Shown here one piece after another: positions 45,938 through 56,429 of a DNA stretch of 64,000 nucleotides; within the stretch, counting starts at the first letter, position 1, and every line of letters begins with the position of its first letter. The stretch is from Chloranthus sessilifolius (Eukaryota > Streptophyta > Magnoliopsida > Chloranthales > Chloranthaceae), in NCBI GenBank assembly GCA_021018995.1, contig CM037586.1, positions 21,814,394 to 21,878,393 of the forward strand, in the 5' to 3' direction. Position numbers and translations under genes: made by a program. The notes under the pieces are model-generated. The model was not told the origin of the DNA. It made no database searches and saw nothing but the letters and a program-made list of their open reading frames with translations.

Positions 45938-46246
45938 GCCCACCAAAGTCAGTGTCAATTAGTTTGGGAACTCCCCAAATATCCATTTTGGCTAGGGCTG
46001 CATATGGGTCGGGTCGGGTTAGGTCGGGTCAAGTACCCAACCAATGATAACCTATGATTTTGCTATTTGGGTCGGCTCGGGTTCAGGTTAAGGTCAGTAA
46101 CTGGATTGGTTTAGGTTTGGGTTGACGTAAATGAGGTAAACTGTAAATGGCTTGACCCGACCTAACCTGACCCGACCCATTTGCAGCCCTAGCCAAAATG
46201 GATATTTGGGGAGTTCCCAAACTGATTGACACTGACTTTGGTGGGT
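45938..46246. repeat. Long inverted repeat around a hAT-like MITE
   Basis: The left arm (cccaccaaagtcagtgtcaa.. to ggtcgggtcaag, about 45938-46034) is the near-perfect reverse complement of the right arm (about 46152-46246). The arms include ggaactccccaaatatccat and the hAT-type end tagggctgcatatgggtcgg. The roughly 110-base loop reads ggtttgggttgacg and is unlike the arms. Transcription would give a hairpin of about 95 paired bases. Confidence 0.8.
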
Positions 46247-46978
46247 AGCGGATAGGAAGCAGGGAGTTGGATTTGGGTCAAGAATCAAGTACCCAAGCCC
46301 AACTCGTTTAATAACAGCTTGGATCAATTAGCTCAACCCATTGGATCAGCCCAACCCCTTTGCAACCCAATGGGTTGACAAGGGATATAAGATGATAAGA
46401 CCATCAGAATCCGTGAGAGTCCATTGCAACCATACCTTTGGCAAGGGATATAAGTTGATAAGACCATCAAAATTTGTAACCCTGCCATATAGCAAAGATA
46501 AACCATCAGAGGGCAAGAGTCCTTCTCCACCCATTATTTGCCCATTATTCCATCTCCACCTTGAACTTGACATGTGCTAGCTCTTAGATCAGTCATGCAA
46601 CTATGCTCACACTCACATTTCTAAAGAATCTGGAACACTTATGCCACCAATCCCTCATAAAAATAGAGGAATGTTAGAATTAAAGATTCAAAGGACAAAA
46701 GTTATATTCATATTTAATATCAAAATTAAGAATCACTTGGACCTCTTCAACTAATCTTACGTGGTTATTGAATTGCTTCTTTTTTTTCATTCTTTGTAAA
46801 ACATATTAACCATAAATAACCTTTCATGTTAATTAAACTGTGTGGTGAATTATTACGTAAAGAATAACTTAATATTGCTAAAATAATTTAATTCGGACTT
46901 GCTCTTCAATTCAGTACTAATTCATTTCATATTTAACTCATACCTATATTCTCAACTGCTTGAATTAAGCCTTTCTGC
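46247..46978. other. Spacer with short direct repeat
   Basis: aagggatataag.tgataagac occurs twice (about 46380 and 46442). No gene recognised. Confidence 0.4.
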
Positions 46979-47653
46979 CTATCTAACAATAGGATGAGAA
47001 TGTCCGGAACATAAATGGCCAACTGCAATTGGGTGAAAAATCACACGAGTTTTATCATTTTTAATATATTCTATATCAATTCTATGTACTACTGCATAGT
47101 GTGCTACATGTAGTCTAACGGAATACACATCCTGTAGTCTAAAGGAATACACATCCTCAAACTCTTGAAGCACTTCAAGCTCTGGTTTTTCCATATCAAC
47201 TTCAAAACTTATAATCAGATCTTCCACTTCCTCATTTGTTTCATCACTTTTAGAGCTTTCAAAAATTAGATACCCATGGACATCTACAAAATCGGAAAGT
47301 GCAGCATCTGAGCCTACTTGGGCTTCCAATCCTTCAATACCAATGTTTACATGCTCCTCTGCTTCTTCGACCCGACTTTGACCTGCACTGTGATTATAAT
47401 TTTCTGTTGTATGTCTGGTTCTTTCTCTATTGCTAGTCTCAATAAATTTCCTAGCATCTTCACTCTCGACCACAATATATTCAGAAAAATTTCCAATTGT
47501 AATATACATATCAATAACTTGGTTAGGAAGATGTATATCAAACATCGCCATCAACTCTCTATCAGTAGAAACTGATATCATCTTATTTTCCCTAGGTATA
47601 CCTAGGACCTTATACTTTATAATAGGAATTAAATAAATCCGTAGAACAATCAC
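46979..47653 (-). pseudogene. N-terminal part of a MULE (Mutator-like) transposase
   Basis: This is a 224-codon open frame. The start (KVLGIPRENKMISVSTDREL, then MAMFDIHLPNQVIDMYITI) looks like the PB1-like MuDR N-terminal domain. An acidic linker follows. Near the end comes HRIDIEYIKNDKTRVIF, as in the zinc-knuckle region before the MULE catalytic core. An internal duplication doubles DVYS-RL. There is no catalytic DDE region or SWIM finger, so this is a truncated copy or a captured piece. Confidence 0.5.
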
Positions 47654-47748
47654 ACAAGTCCATCAAATCCTGTAAAAGTATGACGTAAGATATCCTCTCT
47701 TTATCTACTGCCATTTCACTATATTTTCCACCATGAAAGCATACTTAC

Positions 47749-48092
47749 ATGGAACGGATAGCTGCAACATCAACTGGAGGACCTCCTTCCATTGTATTAA
47801 TGATCTCTAAGATGACAGGTGTGGGATCACCCTTGTGTAATTGGAGAGCTTGCCTAGAACCAACAAAAGAGAAAGGCATAAGTAGCAAATTAGAGTTACT
47901 CTTGCAAGATACATTTTTCCAATTTTCTCCTTGTGCTATTATTGGTTAACCCTCTTCATCTACTACGACTGAGTAGAAGTTTTTTAATATTATTATTACA
48001 TGCACTTACTTAAATTTCACATGAGCGTGAGTATAGCGCTCCATTCGAATTAAAGCATGCCCCCATGCATTCCAAACAAGAAAAGCATCAAT
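47749..48092 (-). pseudogene. Two exons of a ZFYVE26-like (FYVE zinc-finger) plant gene
   Basis: Exon 1 (48092-48010) reads IDAFLVWNAWGHALIRMERY. Exon 2 (47853-47749) reads QALQLHKGDPTPVILEI and MEGGPPVDVAAIRSM. Acceptors, donors (gtaagt both times) and phase are intact and the joined exons are free of stops. The motifs recall the plant homologue of ZFYVE26/spastizin; this is from memory. Only these two exons were found. Confidence 0.5.
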
Positions 48093-48567
48093 CTGAAAGT
48101 TATATAGTTCCTTATGTACATGGATACACAACAGGAGTATTCGAACAATGAAACATCATCAGCATAAAGTTAAAAAAAGTACAGTATTCAGCCCAATAAA
48201 TTAGCAAATCACACAGTTTTACTGTGATCAAGTGACATTTTATCCGTAAAAAATCAGCCTTTTTTTATTATATATATTATTATTGCCTATGCTCTAAGAA
48301 TGGGGTTGGTGTTAGGTGCATGAAATTGCACAGTAAGCGGAGGGCATGCCAACTGTGCACCCCTAAATTGGTCAATAAACTGTCTTTGATTAGGTTTAAG
48401 TACATGCAAATCTAAGGATTGACTGGTTTACTAGTACTGGTGTAAACCTAAATACTCTCAAACGCCCTTGATTTCAGAAGTACCTTTGATAATGATATTT
48501 TGCATGATTAAGAAAGTTTTTTCTGTTTTGTTATAGGCACAACCACCGTAGCCAATTAGACTTGAAT

Positions 48568-48938
48568 ATGACATCAAAAAATTTAAGGAGAAGGCTCCAT
48601 CATGGGGATGTTGATGGAAGAAGACATGAGCATATGGATACATCAGGATTAGATGTTCTGAGTGAACCTTTAATTGGCAATTATGGAGGTGATGAAAAGG
48701 ATTATGAGGTAAAGTTTAATTGCATTTTTTATATGCTACTGATAGAATGCCGAAATTTGTTTAAGCAAATCTTTGTTAAACTCTGTCAATTTGATTGCTG
48801 CAATCTGTTGACGTTACTAAATTTTCTTTTGGTTACAGGGATCTGATCAAGATAATCGTAGAGATTTGTGGGATGAGCAGAGAAAGGTAAACCTCCACTG
48901 GACCCATCTCTTCTCCCTCTTGATCGCTCAATGGTTAG
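48568..48938 (+). pseudogene. 5' exons of a plant ELMO/CED-12 domain protein gene
   Basis: Exon 1 (48568-48708) starts ATG and reads LRRRLHHGDVDGRRHEHMD and LDVLSEPLIGN. Exon 2 (from 48839) reads NRRDLWDEQRK and LHWTHLFSLLIAQWLG, then loses similarity. Splice sites gag/gtaaag and ttacag/gg are canonical. This is the N terminus of plant ELMO-domain proteins, ahead of the ELMO domain itself, which is absent. It is on the opposite strand to its neighbour, the ZFYVE26-like piece. Confidence 0.62.
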
Positions 48939-49207
48939 GTAAGTTCTCTTTTGTCATAACTTCTTTCTTGACGAAATTAGTTATGATTAAATCAAATTTT
49001 GTTATAAATTTGTATGGATTTGATGTGCATATATATATTACATGTGGCCTGGTAGTGCATGTGTCTAATATCAACATGGATATGATCTGCTTGACATGGA
49101 AAACCTTAGAAAATTGGATATATTGAGACCCATACTGTTTTCGAAAGAGATAAATTCTAAATGGTAGTTTTGTATGTTATTTATTTATTTTTTTTAAAAT
49201 TTAAAGT

Positions 49208-49492
49208 CTACAAGGTTAGTTTTATCCTAATTTTTTTAAAAGGGCAGAAAGATTTACTTCTCATATTTTCTGGTGAAAATTGTTGAAGTATGGCCAGCCT
49301 CTCAATCATCATCCGTCCTTGGCTGTGTAATTGTGTCAACGTATCCACATTATTTCTTACCTGCCAAAAATATCTATGCAGATCTGGACCATTCCAAGTA
49401 ATTGTCCCATCAAATCTCATGGTTGCTATTAATGGATTTTGAACATCTTGAGGCATATTGGAGCTACTGGACACCTTCCTTGATTCTTCCAT
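49208..49492 (-). pseudogene. Coding-like exon with ATG, not recognised
   Basis: From the ATG at 49492 the frame reads NPLIATMRFDGTITWNG, PDLHRYFWQ, then QLHSQGRMMIERLAILQQ. It contains a canonical cag/gtaag donor after YFWQ, so coding may end there. Composition looks like a real protein, but I cannot name the family. Confidence 0.35.
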
Positions 49493-50165
49493 TGCAATTT
49501 ATATCGATTACACAATCAAATACCATTCCAATCACACAATCGTGACACAAAAAAAGAGTAGCACAACTGCTAGACTCGATCAGGCATACTGATAGAAGCC
49601 ACTAAACAGAAGCGACTCTTCTTAACATTGTTGCAGTCTGTAGGAAACCATAGAAAACTGCTGGAGATCCTTCCCGAAGGCTACAAAAAAGTGCAAGAAC
49701 ATGTATACAGCTTAGAAAGCCATCAACTTACGCTTTAAGAGTCTACTCAGGTCCAGAGAAATAAGTGTGACAGAGTTTAGCTTCTAAAGAAAGCCGATGT
49801 GTGCATATCGTGTTTTGGCTTAAAACCTCTCAAGATGAGATTGGATATCAAAACATACTACCAAGGAATGTTGAGACATCAAAACTGACCTGCTCTTTTG
49901 AAGCAAATCTTGATATGATTTTCAAGGGCTTCTGAAACCCCAAAAACGTGAAATCCTCTGTTTTTTGCAGTTAAGAAAAAAGACCAAAACAGCATGAAAA
50001 GCGCTTAAGAAAATATGAAAAAATACCCAAACAACTGAAAATGTCAGAGCTACCAGAAAAGTGCCATTTCAAGCCTTAATAAATATTAGTCATCTAAGAA
50101 TTGTTAATGTTGTTTGGTGTTCATTATTGAACCTGATTTATATTGACAGGATAGTTGCAATAGAA
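49493..50165. other. AT-rich spacer, no gene
   Basis: Probably non-coding flank of the captured pieces on either side. Nothing recognisable. Confidence 0.4.
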
Positions 50166-50970
50166 AAGGCAACCAGCAGAACCTTGGCACTGCCAAGTCT
50201 TCAAACTTGTGTATGGAGATCATTGAGTTCTCAAGTCCTACTGAAACTGCTGTTTGTAATTTGGCATCGATAGCACTACCTTGATATGTCAGGGAGAAGG
50301 TAGGTTGCATTGATCGTTTTTATGTATCGATCAAAATGTCTCACTCTTTCTGTTCATTTTTCACTAGTTGGTGCCATGATGAAGCTTTTGTTTCTTGTAG
50401 GGGGTTCCCATTGAATCACACCCTTCTAAGTTGGTTGGAAGCAAAGGATCAAAGAGATGTTATTTTGATTTTGAAAAGCTGGCAGAGGTTTGCTCGATAT
50501 CTAAAATACTGTTAGAAATACGTTAGCAATTATTTTGTTTGATATATGGCTGAATTTGTTTCGTGTTCGCATGATGTATTTTCTTTGACATGTTACATCA
50601 ATAGTGACCTCAAATCTGAAAAAAAATAATTGATGTTAATTATTACCCTGTTGATACTGCAGAGAAGTTGAACATGCAGCACAGGCCAATTGGCGGGGTG
50701 CAGGTCTTGCTGATACTTTCATCTTACTTCGCATGTCATTTGATTCATTTGATTCGCCAGAGGGGATTGAAGATGCCCGACAAGCAATTGATATTTTGTT
50801 AACAATTTAAACTAATTCTGATGCCTTAGTTATTTTGTTGTAATGAACAAGCTCAACAGCTCAGCAAAGACATATTTGAGACTATATACTACCATGCTTT
50901 GAAAGCCTCTTCTGAATTTGCTGTAAAGGAAGGTCCTTACGAGACCTATTGTGGAAGTCCTGTGAACAAG
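50166..50970 (+). pseudogene. Fragment of ribonucleotide reductase large subunit gene
   Basis: Exon 50166-50299: [12 protein letters not shown] and [16 protein letters not shown], then a TGA. Exon 50401-50487: LVGSKGSKRCYFDFEKLAE. From 50663 a damaged exon with NMQHRPIGG and ADTFILL in broken frames. Then about 50848-50970: [14 protein letters not shown] and [14 protein letters not shown]. These are consecutive exons of the RNR1 catalytic subunit, which makes deoxyribonucleotides. Nonsense and indels show it is dead. Introns are retained. Confidence 0.9.
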
Positions 50971-51993
50971 GTTTGTGTTCTGGCTTGCCAATTGGTGTAT
51001 GTGTCTTGCTTGCTTGCACTTATGGAAATACTAATAGTATATTATAAGAAATTTTGAATTACGCGTAAAATCCTAGAAATACTAATTATATATTATAAGA
51101 AATTTGGACAAGAACCTCTACCCATCTTTTAGGGTATGCATGTATGTATAGATGTTATCCAATTCATTCTTTGAAGGTATATTTTCATCTTGAAAAAATG
51201 TGTACGTACATTATAAGTTACTTAGTTCCCACTACCATAAAAGTGGAGTCTCCTACCACACACATGGCAGAGATTTACCATTGGCTTGGACTATCCAAGA
51301 GACAAGCAACCAATCCATGTGCCTAAACATCACGGTGAAGGGAAGATCCCAACCATCCGATAGGGAGCTTGCATTAAATGGATGATCAACAAGAAAAGCG
51401 ATAAAAATGGTCAATCATCGGCAAGCCCTATCCAATGAATCCGACCGAGAAACACCAGATTCATACTCGAAAAATCATCAATAATTAAATCTAGTTTACA
51501 AACTATTTACACAACCACAAAGACTAAAATTGACAAGCTGATTTGTCAAAATCGTTGGAGGATCTCTTGTAATAACATGATATATTAAATGTGAGAATTC
51601 GTTTTAGCTAGCTAGGCAAATATGCAATGTAGATACTTCCGTACCCATCAGGATTGCAGGAGATTAATAGAAGAAAATCTACACTGATTGTATTATGTGT
51701 AAGAGGGCAGAAATAGGATTATCAGTTAAAATCATCAATGACATAACCATCGAAAAAAGTAAGACCATTCGAGTAAAAAATAAATATTTAAGCATAAAAA
51801 CTCCAAATATATATCAAGATCCACGGATCGACAGATGAAAATAGATAAATAGCAGACATAATGTGGAAAAAAAAATCAATAAAAAGTAAAAAATCCCATA
51901 GATCTACGAAAAACCAAAAAAAAAACACAAGCATATCAGGAAAAAAAAAAAAAAACAGAAATCTAGGACTTTGAAGAAGATAAAAAGGTGTAC
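50971..51993. other. AT-rich spacer, no gene
   Basis: Short repeat ctaattatatattataagaa near 51040-51110, otherwise nothing recognised. Confidence 0.4.
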
Positions 51994-52094
51994 CTTGGAT
52001 TGTGAAGCGGACCGACCTTGTTTGCGTAGAGAGGCACTGGATCACCAACTTTATACTTGTGATTTGATGCGCTCGAGATTTCTCTCAACAACAT
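51994..52094 (-). pseudogene. Exon of a TM9SF (EMP70/nonaspanin) gene
   Basis: On minus, SNHKYKVGD and GDPVPLYANKVGPLHNP end at a ccaag/gtac donor. This is the conserved N-terminal lumenal motif of TM9SF proteins (multi-spanning Golgi/endosome membrane proteins). An ATG at 52094 opens the frame, but the normal signal peptide is missing. Only this exon is present. The 500 bases upstream (to 52600) look like a plant leader. Confidence 0.75.
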
Positions 52095-52664
52095 TTATTC
52101 CTTTGAGATTTTGCAATTTAAATCTCTACCTAGGGTTTCGAAGAGGAAGATGGAGGAAAAGGAGAGATCTCGTATTTCAACCAATTAGAAGAGAGATTTC
52201 GTAGCTCACCAGAGAAATTTTCAATCCATTGATGAATTGAACCTCCCAAATCTCGATTTCCAACCAAAATAAGCAGGAAATCGTGCAAAATCTAAGGTTC
52301 ATGGAGAGAGAGGAAGAGGAGAGGGAGGCTAGGGTTTCGTTCAGCTCATCGTGCAAAATCTAGCATTCACCGGCTCCCGATCCGTCTCAAATCCTCCGAT
52401 CCATGTCGATCCACCATATAACAACATTGAAATGGATTACACTGATTAGCTGAACAGAAAGGATGGATGATTTGGAGAGAGACTCGTGCAAAATCTAGGG
52501 TTTCTAGAGAGACAGGGAGAGGAGAGAGGTTGGGCTTCTGAGAGAAAGAAAGGAAGTTTGTAAGGGAGACGACAGTTGTGATAGAAATATAAAGAGAGAA
52601 AAGTTTGGAAGTAGGGTTCCCGATGGATTTGCACGTGACTTGAGGAAAGAGTTGCACGTGATGA
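52095..52664 (-). other. Leader-like sequence upstream of the TM9SF exon
   Basis: Repeats of cgtgcaaaatctag and gagagaggaagaggag (read on plus), with ctagggtttc elements. Typical of plant 5' leaders on either strand; no coding frame recognised. Confidence 0.4.
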
Positions 52665-52795
52665 TTGTTAAGGATTTAAACCACTGTCTTAATATAATAA
52701 ACCATTGGATTTGACAGTGGAATATTATATTATTGCTTGGGCAGTGGTTCTTTTTTATATTGCAAAAGTTGTATTTTTTGCTTTTTGTTAGCCGT
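52665..52795. repeat. Right subterminal region of the putative CACTA-like element
   Basis: taaaccactgtc, ttgacagtgg and gggcagtggtt occur within 80 bases and mirror motifs near 40671. tttttttgctttttgttag (about 52776) could be a worn version of the expected end. No clean terminus. Confidence 0.35.
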
Positions 52796-53709
52796 TTTTA
52801 GTTTTCTAGATTTCTTCTACCAATTTTCTATCCTTCTTCTATTAGTTTTCTAGATCTAAAAATAGAATAGTAGTACCTTATTGGAGGAAGATCATAGCGG
52901 ATTTATAAAAGTTGTTATTTGGATTCATTTTGACACCAAATTTTGGTATTTTAATGAAGTTTAATTCATTTATTTCATTTGTTTATATTTTTCTTATGGA
53001 AATGTCTGGCTAATTTCTTAGAGATTTAGGATTTGATGAATCCCATTTGAGGGATTCATTTATGAAGTTAGATCTGTGGTTGGAATGTTGGTAGACGCTT
53101 ATTTGATTTTTATGCTTATATGCTTTTGTCGTTATTGGGATTTAATCTTCAATTCGAGATATGGGAATTAGTTATGCTTTTTCCATGATCTTAGATCTAT
53201 GATTGAATACCCAAATCTTGTTTTTAATGGAAAACTATGAATCATTAATTCACTGTGATTAGAAATATTTTACTACATTGAATGTTTTGGTTCTTTTCAT
53301 TTGTGAATTTGGAAAAGTATTTTCTAAATTTTTACACCGATTTACTTATTTTAATCTTCCATAAAGTTTTAATTGATTTTAATCTTTATGTCATTTTCAT
53401 CTCCAATATTCTACCATTTAGATCTAAACTCATAGATGATAACCAAGGATGGGAGGATTTAGTATCCTAAACCTCGCATATTTTCTTTGATTAATATTAT
53501 ATCTTGTTTAGTTATTTTTCTTTTACATTCATCAAACTTGTTAGACTAGATTAATATTGTGATAATTCTAGGGAAGACTTATAATTTGTTGTTATTCCTT
53601 TTAAAAATCTATTTAAAATTCTTGTAGGAACGATCTCGTACTCTGCACCTGTTTACTACGGTACGATTTGTGCAATTGTGAGTATTACATATTTAAAATC
53701 ACATCAAGA
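52796..53709 (+). repeat. Probable decayed gypsy LTR
   Basis: Placed by the primer site that follows. The last part reads gtactctgcacctg..tttgtgcaattgtgag, the usual end of Athila/Tat-type LTRs. The left border is not defined. Confidence 0.4.
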
Positions 53710-53731
53710 TTTTGACGACGTTGTCAGGGAT
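53710..53731 (+). promoter_or_regulatory. Degenerate Asp-tRNA-type primer-binding site
   Basis: ttttgacgacgttgtcaggg is a worn form of tttttggcgccgttgccggg, the primer site of Athila/Tat gypsy elements. Most changes are C to T or G to A, as expected for methylated DNA. Confidence 0.65.
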
Positions 53732-53939
53732 TGCAAATAGAAAACTTTAGGAATTGAAATCAGTCATAAGAATTTTCTAGATTTAAATCAATCTTTTCTA
53801 CTAGACTTTAAATTTTTTTTAAAAAACTTAATTTAAAAAAAATAAAAATATAAAAATTTGTTGGATCTAACGGTAAACTCTCATGTCAATGCATGGGTTC
53901 AATCTAAAATCATGTGCTATTTCTGAAAACCCGATGCAC

Positions 53940-55000
53940 ATTACACCTATGTGTCCCTTGAACAACCCAAATTATTACCCTGAATAAGTCTATCCAAATC
54001 CTATTTGGAACATCTGTGATTGTCAGAGTAAATCCAATGACATATGGGGGTTTGATCAATCTCCAATTTGTGATATGATACCTTACTTTGATAAGAGTTC
54101 TTACTCCAACAACTTTCTTCATGAGTTTTCACAGCAAACCCAATACTTTCAAGATACGTAACCATATACACCAGCTCAAACTTTTTCTTTCTCTGAAGAA
54201 TATTTAAAAAGTTGTATGCACACCATAAATCAGACACTTTCTAGGTTAGAATCTCAAGTTAGTCAGTTGGCCAAACACTTCCAAAATGAGGATAAAATAG
54301 AAGAGCCCTTTATTGACACCGATTTGAATGAATAACATCTTCAAGAGGACCCATCTGATTTCGTTCAGAAATATGAGCAGGGCCAATTGGTCACTACACT
54401 CGAGACTGACACAACGAGCATTGAGGTAGTGCGAGTGTGGGAGAAGAGGAAAGGGAATGGAGCGATACTTATATTGAGGAGAGAATTGAGAATCAAATTG
54501 AGACGAGAGAGTTAAAAAATGACACCCTTACAGAATCGTTGGAAGTTGATCTACCCAGCTAGACTGATGAGTTCGATGTCGAGTCAGCACCTAAAAGAAT
54601 GAGGGTCATGTTAGTCGAACATCCAATCGTAGAATGTTGCAATAAGGGCGACAACCTTTTTTGATGAATGGGAATTCAATTTGAGGGAGAAAGAGAAATT
54701 TCTACCAATTGTCCATTCATTGAATGCATAAACAATCATTATAAGGCCCAAAAAAGGCTAGTGGATTTGAATCAGGAGTGCGATCTTGTAGATATAAAGT
54801 ACGGGGTAGAGATTGAAAGGTTATAAATGAACCATAATGGTGGAACATGGGCACAACATGAGGTTGTAAACAAGTCCCTGATAATAGAAATGCATAGACT
54901 ATTAAATAAGTTACCGATCCTTTTCAAAAACTTTTCATGCATATTTGGGATCCCGGTGGACTTAGAATGTCATTACACCTTGTAAATTAGTTTCACAATT
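53940..55000 (+). pseudogene. Decayed gypsy (Athila/Tat-like) gag-pol remnant
   Basis: Scattered frames give CMHTINQTLSRLESQVSQL and GKHFQNED-like text (about 54210-54300), which fits the gag C terminus of this group. Further pieces to about 54970 are too broken to assign. Stops in every frame. Confidence 0.45.
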
Positions 55001-55085
55001 GTCAGTTAAAAAAAATAAATTTAAAAAGGAATTTGTTTACCTTGCCAATTTGCGTCCTTTGTTTTATGTTGTTGCGCTTGGACTA

Positions 55086-55262
55086 GAACGATCGATCGAT
55101 TCCATAATCGATCGATTAATTATTATATAATGTGTCTTGCTCTCAGCCCATAATTGATCAATTGATTCTATCATCGATCGATCGATTAATAGGCTACTGA
55201 GAAGTACACCTTTCGGCCAAGAATCGATCGATCAATTTCATAATCGATTGATTGATTCTTCA
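55086..55262. repeat. ATCGATCGATCGAT palindrome cluster
   Basis: Five copies of aatcgatcgatcgatt or near variants in 180 bases. Similar in design to the array at 3843-4470 but in a different element. Confidence 0.75.
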
Positions 55263-55914
55263 CATGGATTAAGTTAGTTCTTCATTATTTTATTTTTATT
55301 TTTATTTTAAATTTTTTATTTTTTTATTAGCAGTTAAGCTTATTTCGTAGGTTGCCTTCAATAAGTGTAATCACAGTTTTACAATTAATGGAATTTTAAA
55401 CATTTTTCGCAATCTTTGCATTGTTCCAGAATACTCCCACTACTGTCATATACCATATCTATTTTGAGCACACTCATCTTTCAATCATTTGTGGCAAAGA
55501 ATACTTACTACAAGTTTGAGGGAGAACTCTGTTGATTGTACTTCCATCAAAGACAATGAGGACATCGTTTTGTTCAAGTTTGGGGGTATTTTGTGGTCAT
55601 TTTCATGGTCTTTATTTGTCATTATACTCATCTTTTGGTCGACTAGTGCTTTATTTTGATATACCAATATTTTGGACCCCTGAAAACCTATTTTTTTGGA
55701 ACATTTTGAGTCATCACATACCTTTTTAATAGCAAGTACCCTCAACATATGTGGAGCAAGGGACTTAATGTACAATTAAATTAGGGACCATGGAATCTTC
55801 CTGTTTGGGGCAACATCTTCTGACCCTGTTTCCAACAAAAGTTGAAGCGGGTTAAGCAACTTCCAGATTTGCAGCCCAAATTTAAGCTATTTTAGTTCCT
55901 GTGGGAATTAGTTG
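55263..55914. other. Remnant 3' region with polypurine-like block
   Basis: caagtttgggggtattttgt (about 55577-55596) resembles the polypurine tract and LTR start of Athila/Tat elements. No gene recognised. Confidence 0.35.
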
Positions 55915-56274
55915 TGTTAGAAGTTACATCTTAAGAACTGCTGCCTGTTTGGGATAATGTCAATGGAGGACCTTACTATTAAACATAATCAAGATGACAC
56001 ATCATCTTGATTATTGATAAAGAGTTTGTTAGTTAAACTGTCTCTGTTGAGCTGTTGCCAGCTGTTCTAGTTAAATTAGTTAAGTTGTTTGTTAGGTTGT
56101 TAAGCTGGTAGTTATGTTGTTAAGGCTAGATTGTCTTTGTTGAGCTATTGCCAGTTGTTCTAGAAGCTGTTAGTTATGTTGTTAAGGTTGTTAAAGCCAA
56201 CTATAAATAGATACCAAGTCTCTGTAATCATTATTAAAAAAAAAACTAATCAATAAAATTTCATTCTCTTTACA
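55915..56274 (+). repeat. 5' LTR of a Copia element
   Basis: Starts tgttagaagttac and ends ctctttaca directly before the primer site. Has a TATA-like box (actataaatag, about 56198) and a caataaaa signal (about 56250). Internal short repeats of gttgttaag. The start is placed by TG and length; its partner is outside the window or lost. Confidence 0.65.
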
Positions 56275-56286
56275 TGGTATCAGAGC
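56275..56286 (+). promoter_or_regulatory. Primer-binding site of the Copia element
   Basis: tggtatcagagc, a perfect Met-tRNA site, abuts the LTR end. Confidence 0.9.
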
Positions 56287-56429
56287 TCCACAAGCTCCAG
56301 CGAGCAAGATCCAACAAGTTTCAGAGATCTAAACGATTTTCTAGTTCAATTGCAGAGATCTAGCCTTTTTTTAATTTTTGCAGAGATCATGTCAATTTCT
56401 CATTCTTCTTCAACTACTGCTCCACCTAC

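Noticed and set aside
48568-48938. Functional ELMO gene
   Set aside because: Only the first two exons are present; the ELMO domain is missing.
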